A stretch of DNA of 50,011 nucleotides, from contig JBCCYT010000016.1 of NCBI GenBank assembly GCA_039188975.1, forward strand, positions 1 through 50,011. Direction: 5' to 3'. Source of the stretch: UBA11606 sp039188975. GTDB lineage: Bacteria; Actinomycetota; Acidimicrobiia; Acidimicrobiales; Aldehydirespiratoraceae. This document shows positions 23,258-30,675 of this stretch, piece after piece (the stretch's first letter is position 1; each line of letters opens with the position of its first letter). Under the pieces are notes generated by a model. The model saw only the letters and a list, made by a program, of their open reading frames with translations, was not told where the DNA came from and ran no database searches. The position numbers and the translations under genes are program-made.

Positions 23258-24508
23258 ATGGATATCAGCCGCCTTCACCTGTTCCCGATCAAGAACGTCC
23301 ATCCGACGCCCGCAGCGCTCCTTGGTCCTGGTGCCCACGAAATGATCGGCGTCTCTGCCGCTCAGGTCGGCATCACCCGTGCGCTGCTGATGACCACCGG
23401 CCTTCGCGGTACCGGCATTGTCGATGAGGTCAAAACCATCATCGAGAACGCCGGTGTGAGCGTCGAAGTCTTCGACAAGGTCGAGTCCAACCCCAAGGAC
23501 TACAACGTCATGGACGCCCACGTCGCCTATGTCGATGCCGGATGCGACGGCTTCATCTCCCTCGGCGGAGGTTCGAGCCACGACTGCACCAAAGCAACCC
23601 GCGTCGTCGCCGCCCACGACGGCCGCAACATCAACGACTTCCAGGGACCACTCGAACTCGACAATCCGGTGCTGCCGCCCCACATCGCGGTGTCGACCAC
23701 CGCCGGCACCGGCTCCGAGACCAGCTTTGCCTTCGTGATCACCGACACGACCTCGGGCCCCGAGAACAACAAGTTCACCGCCTTCGCCCATCAGATCTCG
23801 CCGTCGATGGCGATCGATGACCCGGTGCTGTTCATGCCGATGCCCTCGGACCTCACCGCCTACTGCGGATTCGATGTCCTCGCGCACGCTGCTGGCGCCT
23901 ACGTCTCGATCCTCGACTCCCTGTCGTCGCACGGTTCGGCCCTCCAAGCGATCGAGATGACGTTCAAGCATCTTCCCGCCGTCGTCGGCAACGGCTACGA
24001 CCCGGTTGCCCGAGAAGGGATGATGTACGCCCAGTACATCGCCGGACTCGCCTTCAACTCTGCCGGGCTCGACATCACCCATTCCGTCTCTCACGCCTTC
24101 TCGGCCAAATACGACACCCACCACGGCCTCGGCAATGGCATCGCGATCTCGCGCGTGTTCGAACACAACGTCTCGGCGGCCTACCCGAAGTACGCCAAGA
24201 TGGCGCTCGCCATGGGGTACAACACGTTCGGGATGTCCGACGTAAAGGCTGCCGACCTGGCCATCGAAGGGATCAACCGACTCGCTGACGATGTCGGAAT
24301 CCCCCAGAACTTCTCCAGCCTGCCGGAGTACACCAAGAGCCGGATCGGCATGAATGACTTCCCGGAGATCTCGGCACCCGATGCCGACATCGCCCACCTG
24401 ACAACCCATGCCATGGGCGATGTGTGCACCATGACCAACCCGAAGATGATGACCCCTGAGTCGATGGCCGCCGTGCTCGAAGATTCACTCGTTGGCGCTC
24501 GGTCGTGA
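23258..24508 (+). CDS. Iron-containing alcohol dehydrogenase, NDMA-methanol-dehydrogenase-like
   Basis: 416 aa. Type III (metal-dependent) alcohol dehydrogenase: NAD-site GGGSSHD (residues ~103-109), STTAGTGSETS, TAYCGFDVLAHA with the metal Asp/His region, and SHAFSAKYDTHHGLGNGIA with His ligands. Blocks such as ALLMTTGLRGTGIV and KVESNPKDYNVMDA match actinobacterial NDMA-dependent methanol dehydrogenases with tightly bound NAD. It would oxidise a small alcohol. It heads an operon: its stop overlaps the MoxR start (GTGA). The gene is preceded by site C. No mycofactocin genes are in view. Confidence 0.88.
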   Translation: MDISRLHLFPIKNVHPTPAALLGPGAHEMIGVSAAQVGITRALLMTTGLRGTGIVDEVKTIIENAGVSVEVFDKVESNPKDYNVMDAHVAYVDAGCDGFISLGGGSSHDCTKATRVVAAHDGRNINDFQGPLELDNPVLPPHIAVSTTAGTGSETSFAFVITDTTSGPENNKFTAFAHQISPSMAIDDPVLFMPMPSDLTAYCGFDVLAHAAGAYVSILDSLSSHGSALQAIEMTFKHLPAVVGNGYDPVAREGMMYAQYIAGLAFNSAGLDITHSVSHAFSAKYDTHHGLGNGIAISRVFEHNVSAAYPKYAKMALAMGYNTFGMSDVKAADLAIEGINRLADDVGIPQNFSSLPEYTKSRIGMNDFPEISAPDADIAHLTTHAMGDVCTMTNPKMMTPESMAAVLEDSLVGARS

Positions 24509-25401
24509 CGAGCGCGGCCGCCGGCGAGTCGCTCGGAGCTTCCCCCGTCGAGATCACCGAGCGCCTCGCCGCGGTCGGCTACATCGCCGATGAGCAGATC
24601 GCGGCAGCGGTCCATTTGGCGATCGGCATCGGCCGGCCGCTCTTGCTGGAGGGACCCCCAGGGGTCGGAAAGACGTCGCTGGCCCAAGCCGTCGCCGCCG
24701 CCAGCGGTCGGCGGCTCGTTCGCCTCCAGTGCCACGAGGGACTCGACGCAACACAGGCGGTGTACGAGTGGGACTACGGGCGGCAACTACTCGCCACCCA
24801 ACTGCTCGCAGCTCAGACGACGAACGCCGCCGAGGACGTTTCGGCCGCGGCCCTGTTCACCGAGGAGTTCCTCCTGGAGCGTCCGCTGCTGACCGCACTT
24901 CGGTCTCCCGACCCGGTGGTGTTGCTGGTCGACGAACTCGATCGGGCCGACGATGCGCTCGACGCGCTTTTGCTGGAAACGCTCGACGAGCAGCAGGTCA
25001 CCATCCCCGAACTCGGGACGGTGGCGGCAACGACCACGCCGTGGGTTTTCATCACATCCAACGAGACTCGTGAGCTTGCGGACGCCGTGCGTCGTCGCTG
25101 CCTCCGGATCGGCATCAACTACCCCGATCCGGAGCGGGAAGCCGTGATCCTCGAAACCGCGGTGCCCGGAATCACCGAGGCGCTTCGATCCCGAGTCGTC
25201 GATGCGTTGGGCCGGCTACGCGAGCTGGAACTCGAACAGCCACCGGGCGTGTCCGAAGGGGTCGATTGGGCGAAGGCGCTGCTGCTGCTTTCCGCCGGTG
25301 ACCTCGACGATGCAACCATCGACGCAACCTTGCTGACCATCGTGAAGCGACGTCGCGACGTCGAACTGGCGCGAGCCGAGCTGTCCTCGGGTGGCTCGTG
25401 A
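24505..25401 (+). CDS. MoxR family AAA+ ATPase
   Basis: 298 aa. Walker A GPPGVGKTS at residues ~50-58, Walker B VVLLVDELDRADD ~138-150, sensor 1 FITSN, arginine finger region AVRRRCLRI. MoxR ATPases work with vWA-domain partners in assembling or activating metal enzymes (methanol dehydrogenase, CO dehydrogenase as CoxD). The GTG start and the stop both overlap neighbours by 4 nt, so alcohol dehydrogenase, MoxR and vWA protein are made together. Confidence 0.93.
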   Translation: MTSAAAGESLGASPVEITERLAAVGYIADEQIAAAVHLAIGIGRPLLLEGPPGVGKTSLAQAVAAASGRRLVRLQCHEGLDATQAVYEWDYGRQLLATQLLAAQTTNAAEDVSAAALFTEEFLLERPLLTALRSPDPVVLLVDELDRADDALDALLLETLDEQQVTIPELGTVAATTTPWVFITSNETRELADAVRRRCLRIGINYPDPEREAVILETAVPGITEALRSRVVDALGRLRELELEQPPGVSEGVDWAKALLLLSAGDLDDATIDATLLTIVKRRRDVELARAELSSGGS

Positions 25402-26768
25402 TCTCCGGTCTGTGCGGATTTGCGGAGCTCGTCCGCCGCAACCAGGGGCACGTCGGGGCCGCGGAGCTGATCGACGTCGCCCGCGCCTTCACCCTGATCG
25501 ATCTGGCGGATCGCGCTGCGGTGCATCACGCGTTGAAGGTGGGGCTGAGCTGGGCGACCGTGAACCCCGACGGGTTCGACGAGCTCTTCGCCCTCTGGTT
25601 CAGCGGCAACGCGCTCGATGCGATCGAAGATGACGTCGTCGTCGACGCCGACGACCTGGCCACCGTCGCCCTCGACACCGACACGATCGATGCCGCCCGG
25701 ATCCACACCGACGAGGCGGTCGCGATCGAGCAGGCGGAAGCCGACGCGGACGGCGCAACCAACGACGATGGGCTCCAGGGTTCGACGACGACCCCCGCCC
25801 AAGCCCACATCGATGGCGGACAGGAGGTCACCTCCCACGGTGACCTGGCCATGGCGCCACCAACCGACGAGACGGGGGAGACGCAGGTTCGAGAGGCAGA
25901 CGTTGTCGTCGCGCTCCCGGAGGCGCCGCCCGATACGTCGCTCGAACTCGCCCGGGAAGTACTGACCACGGCGCTGGAACGTCGACGCAATGCCTCGGGT
26001 CTTTCGTTCGCGGCGAACCGAGTGACGGCGCTCACCCAACCGCTCACCCGCACCGAGCGAGATCATCTGAACCGTTGCGTACGGCGTCTCAATCGTGAGT
26101 TGAACGGCTCGAGTTCCTGGCGGCGGCGGCAGGCCCCGTACGGCACCATCGACCTCCGACGAACCATGCGGCGCACGGTCACCGCGGCCGGAATGCCGAT
26201 CGATGTTCGCCGTCTCGGCCGTCGCCACGATGCCGCCCGGCTGGTCGTGCTCGTCGACGTCAGCCTCTCGGTGCGCGGCACGTCTCGTCTCGTGTTGCAC
26301 CTCGTGCATCGGCTTCGGTCGGCGGTGGGTTCGCTTCGGAGCTTTGGGTTCGTCGACACCTTCGTGCCGATCGACCGGGCCCTGCGCACCGCAGACTCGA
26401 CTCGGGCGATCGAAGCCGTGCTCGGTGCCGTCGACGTGCAAGCAGCATCTGACCCCGGTCGAGCGCTTCGGGCCTGGTGGTCACGATGGCACTATCTGGT
26501 CTCGCCCGAGACCCAGGTCGTCATCTTGAGCGACGGGCGGTGCAACGGGCGCGATCCTGCGTTCGAGACGGTTCGCAAAATCACGGCGCAGAGCGCAGCC
26601 ACCCTTTGGATCTCCCCGGAACCCGCGGGTGCATGGCGGCTGGGTCGGGGGGAGATGGTGGGATACGCCGCAGCAGTGGATCGGGCGGTCACCGTTCGGT
26701 CGGTCGATGACCTCGAAGCAATCGCGCTCGGCCCGGCATCGGGCCGCCGCGTGGCGCGGGCCGGGTAG
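25398..26768 (+). CDS. vWA domain protein, CoxE-like
   Basis: 456 aa, GTG start overlapping the MoxR stop. The N-terminal ~200 residues are helical then Asp/Glu-rich and low in complexity; the C-terminal vWA domain starts near residue 270 with MIDAS motif LVDVSLSVRG (~283-292) and TQVVILSDGRCNGRD further on. This is the CoxE-type partner of MoxR ATPases. Together they likely remodel or load metal into a client, and the nearest candidate is the alcohol dehydrogenase in the same operon. Confidence 0.88.
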   Translation: MISGLCGFAELVRRNQGHVGAAELIDVARAFTLIDLADRAAVHHALKVGLSWATVNPDGFDELFALWFSGNALDAIEDDVVVDADDLATVALDTDTIDAARIHTDEAVAIEQAEADADGATNDDGLQGSTTTPAQAHIDGGQEVTSHGDLAMAPPTDETGETQVREADVVVALPEAPPDTSLELAREVLTTALERRRNASGLSFAANRVTALTQPLTRTERDHLNRCVRRLNRELNGSSSWRRRQAPYGTIDLRRTMRRTVTAAGMPIDVRRLGRRHDAARLVVLVDVSLSVRGTSRLVLHLVHRLRSAVGSLRSFGFVDTFVPIDRALRTADSTRAIEAVLGAVDVQAASDPGRALRAWWSRWHYLVSPETQVVILSDGRCNGRDPAFETVRKITAQSAATLWISPEPAGAWRLGRGEMVGYAAAVDRAVTVRSVDDLEAIALGPASGRRVARAG

Positions 26769-26777
26769 GTTGGTTCC

Positions 26778-26921
26778 ATGGCCAAGGGGAAACGCAAAGC
26801 AGGTGGGCGAGTGACCCCAAAGGGCACCCGGCCGGCCGGTTTCTCCGACAACCCGCTCGGAACGTGCGGGTGCTGCAAGGGCAAGAAACGCGGTCGCCGC
26901 GCCTGCAAAACCGAGGCCTGA
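26778..26921 (+). CDS. Small basic peptide with C-x-CC motif
   Basis: 47 aa, start ATG 26778, nine bases after the vWA stop. Very basic (Lys/Arg about one third), with TCGCCKGKKRGRRACK near the C-terminus (four Cys). It looks like a small metal- or nucleic-acid-binding peptide. I recall no name for it. A GC-rich copy of CACCGAGGCCTGA follows at about 26929, probably from a local duplication of the 3' end. Confidence 0.6.
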   Translation: MAKGKRKAGGRVTPKGTRPAGFSDNPLGTCGCCKGKKRGRRACKTEA

Positions 26922-26964
26922 CCTGTCCCACCGAGGCCTGAGCGGTCACACCGAGATCGGAGTC

Positions 26965-28179
26965 TCAGCGACGATTCGACTCCGGTTGGCCTGACACCAT
27001 GTTGACTCGGATCCCGGTGATTGCCTCGGTGATCCGGCGAGACGCGTGGCGAGCGCCCCACAGGTTGCCCGCCGCCGGCCCGAGCGTGAGCATCGCCAAG
27101 CGCCCCATCATGTACACCGGGTGCGGCCCGGCTCGCAGGTGGTCGTCGACAACGGGGATCCCATCGATGACGGCGATGTCGGGGAGCAGCGGTTCCAGCG
27201 CGCGCAGCGACGTGATGTCTGCCGTCGTGCCGGTGGCCAACCAGAGCCGGTCAGCGACGACCCGGCGACCGGTCGCCACATCGAGCTCGTAGGCCTCCGG
27301 CGTCGCCCGGGCCGAGATGACGGCGCTGCCTTCGCTGATGGTGATGCGGTCGTCGTGGAGCTGGTCGCGCATCCACTGCGGCATCGTGCCGCCACCCCGG
27401 GCGCCGATGGCCATGGCCAGACGCTCGTCGAGGTCGGCGCAGGCGCTGTAGGCGGTGAGGTACTTCGGTCCGAGCCAACCGGGCTCGGTGTCAAAGGCCC
27501 GAGTGGTGAGCGCTCGCCGGACGAGCAGCTCGACGTGTGCGCCTCGACGGGTTGCACCCAGCGCCAGGTGTGCCGCGGAAAGGCCCCCGCCGACGATGAC
27601 GATCCGTTCGCCGCGGAGGTCGTCGAGGGTGCGGAGATCGACGTCGGCGGCATGGGCGAGCTGCGCCTTCGATCGGCCCAGCAGTGGTTCGAGCCATGAC
27701 GGCAGGGTCCGCCGGTGAGGGTTGCTGGCGACGATCAGGCGCTCCGCGACGATGTCGCCAGTGGCCATGTGGACTCGCAGCCCGCCATCCGGGTGGGCGG
27801 TGATGGTGGTGGGCGCCCCGGTACGTGGGGCCCGGAGGCCATCAGTCGACGCCAGCTCGGCACAGAAGTCGTTGAACGCGTGGGTCGTGGGGAGGTCGTA
27901 GGCCAGCCCCGACGTCGGAAGGCGATGTGACAGCGTGTGGGCGGCGAGGGCATCGACGTCGGGGGCCGGGTGATGGACGCTGGGGGAGCGAAGGATGTCG
28001 ATGTCGAGGCGGGCGAACTGGTCGACCCAGGTCGACATCCACGCCCCCGACGGGTCGATCACCACCATCTCATCGGTCAGGTTTCGGTCCGCGGCCTGCA
28101 GGTGCAGCGCCATCGACAAGCCATGCGGGCCGGCACCGAGGAGGCAGACCGGCGTGTGAGTCTCGGTGGACGAGGGCAC
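26965..28179 (-). CDS. SidA/IucD-like FAD/NAD(P)-binding protein, paralogue 2
   Basis: 404 aa from GTG 28179. FAD motif VCLLGAGPHGLSMALHL (residues ~10-26), IDPSGAWMSTWVDQF, LRSPSVHHPAPD, second fold RIVIVGGGLSAAHLALG (~205-220) and terminal LTLGPAAGNLWGARHA. Each block has its counterpart in paralogue 1 (20450-21703), so one arose from the other. The two flank the alcohol dehydrogenase operon. Site D lies 19 nt before the start. N-hydroxylation of an amine is possible by family; the substrate is not known. Confidence 0.8.
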   Translation of the reverse strand: MPSSTETHTPVCLLGAGPHGLSMALHLQAADRNLTDEMVVIDPSGAWMSTWVDQFARLDIDILRSPSVHHPAPDVDALAAHTLSHRLPTSGLAYDLPTTHAFNDFCAELASTDGLRAPRTGAPTTITAHPDGGLRVHMATGDIVAERLIVASNPHRRTLPSWLEPLLGRSKAQLAHAADVDLRTLDDLRGERIVIVGGGLSAAHLALGATRRGAHVELLVRRALTTRAFDTEPGWLGPKYLTAYSACADLDERLAMAIGARGGGTMPQWMRDQLHDDRITISEGSAVISARATPEAYELDVATGRRVVADRLWLATGTTADITSLRALEPLLPDIAVIDGIPVVDDHLRAGPHPVYMMGRLAMLTLGPAAGNLWGARHASRRITEAITGIRVNMVSGQPESNRR

Positions 28180-28198
28180 CCGCCGAGAGTACCAACAG

Positions 28199-28213
28199 TG
28201 AGAATCATTCCTG
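28199..28213 (-). promoter_or_regulatory. Regulatory 15-mer, site D
   Basis: Read toward paralogue 2: CAGGAATGATTCTCA, then TACTCT 7 bp later as a possible -10. The core GAATGATTC is a perfect palindrome. It overlaps the stop codon of the upstream LtrA-like gene. Confidence 0.5.
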
Positions 28214-29419
28214 CTGTTCGGGCTGAGTCGACGCCGTCGCCGCCAGTCGCTTGGTCTGCGCGATCGCATCGATCACCGGGATCAACAAGACGGCGGTCAA
28301 CAAACCGGTCGTTGCCGCTGCGGTCAACGAGGTCACCACGACCCCGAGCACCGCAATGATCGCGGCGGTCGCGATGTACCCCACTACTCGACGCTTCTGA
28401 CTCAACGTCGTGAGGGCATCGTCCACCCCGAAGGTGATGGCGGCCTGCGCCACCAAGAAGATGACGAGCGACCCGGTGAGGAGGATTCGATACGTGTCTG
28501 TGACGCTCTCGTCCGGGTAGCTCAGCGTTTCGCCGAACAGCTTCTTCGCGGCCACCCCAAACATCACGAGCCCGATCGCAAGCACGAGATGTCCGTACAT
28601 CCACGCGAGCGGTTTGGCATTTGCGTCGAGGTCGTACAGCTCACCGGCGCTATCGGAGAAATGCAGCCACCAGAGCGCAAAGAGCGCCGTGATCAAAAGT
28701 GCGCCGGAGACGATCTCGTCAACCCCGAGCGCCGTGCCCTGCGCATCGTCGAGCACCTTCACGAAGGCCTCGCCCAACACGATGATGGTGAAGATCCCCA
28801 TGCGTTCGACGAGATGATGGTCATCAGGTGGCCACTGTCGGATTTCGTCGAGTGCAGCTGGTCGGCTGAAGAACACGATCTCGAAAACGATCGCGACCAG
28901 CCAGGCGACCCAGCGAGCGTCTTCGGGCAGCGCAATCGAGCCGAGCCAGATGGCGATGCCGCCGGCAAAGCCACTGATGTACGTCACGGCGTGGGCCTTG
29001 GCCGCAGGATGCACTCGCGCCGACCGAAACCACATGACGGCCAGCAACGACCGAACGAGCACGAACGAGAGCGCGAACTGGGTGGAGAGCGACCCGAACG
29101 CATCGCTGACACTCAACCCCATGGCCGCGACACCGAACATCTGCACCATCACCAAAATGCGGTGCGTGACGTCGTCCACCACATAGCGGTTCTGATACGT
29201 CGTCTCACCTGACCATGCCCACCACGTCACGAACATCAAGACCAGGAACTGGCCAAATCCGGTCCAGTTGAGATTGCTGCTCAAGAAGTTGCCGATCTGA
29301 ATCAGCGTGGCCACATAGACCAGGTCGTAGAACAGCTCGAGGAACCCGACCGTTCGATCCGTGTGCTTGTGGAAGGTCATGTTCCGGTAGTACCGGGGGC
29401 CTTCGAACAGGTCGGACAT
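28205..29419 (-). CDS. Low-temperature-requirement A (LtrA)-family membrane protein
   Basis: 404 aa with about ten to twelve hydrophobic helices. The N-terminal block HTDRTVGFLELFYDLVYVATL and the loop HHLVERMGIFTIIVLGEAF are the family signature. LtrA was named for cold growth in Listeria; its molecular role is not known. ATG 29419 follows AGGAGTAG. It ends within site D, and the following SidA-like gene starts 25 nt later. Confidence 0.9.
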   Translation of the reverse strand: MSDLFEGPRYYRNMTFHKHTDRTVGFLELFYDLVYVATLIQIGNFLSSNLNWTGFGQFLVLMFVTWWAWSGETTYQNRYVVDDVTHRILVMVQMFGVAAMGLSVSDAFGSLSTQFALSFVLVRSLLAVMWFRSARVHPAAKAHAVTYISGFAGGIAIWLGSIALPEDARWVAWLVAIVFEIVFFSRPAALDEIRQWPPDDHHLVERMGIFTIIVLGEAFVKVLDDAQGTALGVDEIVSGALLITALFALWWLHFSDSAGELYDLDANAKPLAWMYGHLVLAIGLVMFGVAAKKLFGETLSYPDESVTDTYRILLTGSLVIFLVAQAAITFGVDDALTTLSQKRRVVGYIATAAIIAVLGVVVTSLTAAATTGLLTAVLLIPVIDAIAQTKRLAATASTQPEQQE

Positions 29420-29493
29420 CAACTACTCCTGGCTCGACTTCGGGGAACCGTACCGTGAGGTCGGTGCCGTGGCCGCGTGGTACAACCGAGGCC

Positions 29494-30066
29494 ATGAGCG
29501 TTGCCGACCCGATCAGCCGTTTCGTCGTTCCCGAACTCGACGACGTGCCCGACGACATTCGCGAACGGATCGTGTCGGTTCAGGAGAAGTCGGGCTTCAT
29601 CCCCAACGTCTTCCTTGCCCTGGCCCACCGACCGGACGAGTTTCGCGCCTTCTTTGCCTACCACGACGCACTGATGGATCGCCCCGGCAATCTGACCAAG
29701 GCCGAACGAGAAATGATCGTGGTCACGACATCGAGCTTGAACCAGTGTCAGTACTGTGTGGTCGCCCACGGCGCGATCGTGCGGATCCGAGCGAAGGACC
29801 CTCGGATCTCCGAACAGCTCGCCGCGAACTATCGCAAGGCCGACATCACCGACCGGCAAAAGGCGATGCTCGATTTCGCCGTGCGGGTGTCTCAAGCGGC
29901 GCACGTCGTCGACGATGCCGATGTGAACGCGCTGCACGACCACGGATTCGACGATGACGACGTGTGGGACATCGCTTCGATCGCCGCCTTCTTCGCACTG
30001 TCGAACCGGCTCGCCAACGTCTCCAACATGCGCCCAAACGACGAGTTCTATGCCATGGGGCGCTGA
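29494..30066 (+). CDS. AhpD/carboxymuconolactone-decarboxylase-like peroxidase-related protein
   Basis: 190 aa. Active-site motif NQCQYCVVAHG near residues 84-94 (C-x-x-C with His four residues on) and the helical AhpD fold. The sequence fits the uncharacterised peroxidase-related (YciW-like) subgroup, which extends the core with an N-terminal helix EKSGFIPNVFLALAHRPD. It may reduce peroxides with the Cys pair. ATG 29494. Divergent from the LtrA-like gene. Confidence 0.88.
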   Translation: MSVADPISRFVVPELDDVPDDIRERIVSVQEKSGFIPNVFLALAHRPDEFRAFFAYHDALMDRPGNLTKAEREMIVVTTSSLNQCQYCVVAHGAIVRIRAKDPRISEQLAANYRKADITDRQKAMLDFAVRVSQAAHVVDDADVNALHDHGFDDDDVWDIASIAAFFALSNRLANVSNMRPNDEFYAMGR

Positions 30067-30093
30067 ACGTGGACGCCGACGTAGGGTTCAACC

Positions 30094-30663
30094 ATGAGTG
30101 ACGATCAGACCCCGCAAGTCCTTGTGGGGATCGCCTTCGACGACCTGTACCGCGCCCAGGAGTTCATGACGGCGGCACTCGGTATGGCGTCTCGCGGCGA
30201 GTTCGTTCTCAAGGATCGAGTGCTGATCGTGAAAGACGACGGCGGCAACACCCGGGTGGTCGAGACCACCGACCCGCAACCAGGTCGCTCGGCGTTCTCC
30301 GGCGCGATGTGGGCTGGCCTCGTCGGGCTGCTGGTCGGCGGCCCGGTGGGCTGGGCGGCCGGCCTTGCGGCAGGTGCTGGGGCTGGCGCACTCGCGGCGA
30401 AAGTGATCGACCTCGGTATTTCCGACGAGTGGGTGGCGTGGTTCCGCGAGACGGTCGAGCCGAACTCGGCGATCGTGGCGCTTCTCGTCACCGACCTCAA
30501 AGAAGACGCGTTGGTTGCCGAGGCGGCTCGCTTCACCGGCTCTGACCTCGTCTACGCCAATCTCGACGACGCCATGATCGACCGACTGTCCGACGCGCTC
30601 GGCGACGAAGACGGACCCACCGCCCGCGCCGACGACGGCCCTGGTGTCGATTCGTCTGACTGA
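30094..30663 (+). CDS. DUF1269-type glycine-zipper membrane protein
   Basis: 189 aa. A ferredoxin-like N-terminal part (VGIAFDDLYRAQEFMTAAL), a Gly/Ala-rich hydrophobic hairpin at ~70-105 and a cytosolic C-terminal part with VALLVTDLKEDALVAEAARF, as in DUF1269 proteins. Acidic C-terminus. Function unknown. It follows the AhpD-like gene by 27 nt, so the two may be co-transcribed. Confidence 0.8.
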   Translation: MSDDQTPQVLVGIAFDDLYRAQEFMTAALGMASRGEFVLKDRVLIVKDDGGNTRVVETTDPQPGRSAFSGAMWAGLVGLLVGGPVGWAAGLAAGAGAGALAAKVIDLGISDEWVAWFRETVEPNSAIVALLVTDLKEDALVAEAARFTGSDLVYANLDDAMIDRLSDALGDEDGPTARADDGPGVDSSD

Positions 30664-30675
30664 GCGAGCGGTCGG

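Noticed and set aside
25119..26441. 440-codon open frame opposite MoxR and vWA genes
   Set aside because: Shadow of two clearly homologous genes on the plus strand.
23258..26768. Mycofactocin-linked methanol oxidation locus
   Set aside because: The dehydrogenase resembles NDMA-dependent types but no mft genes are in the window.
20450..28179. Siderophore biosynthesis cluster
   Set aside because: Two SidA-like proteins alone; no NIS or NRPS synthetase, no exporter or receptor.
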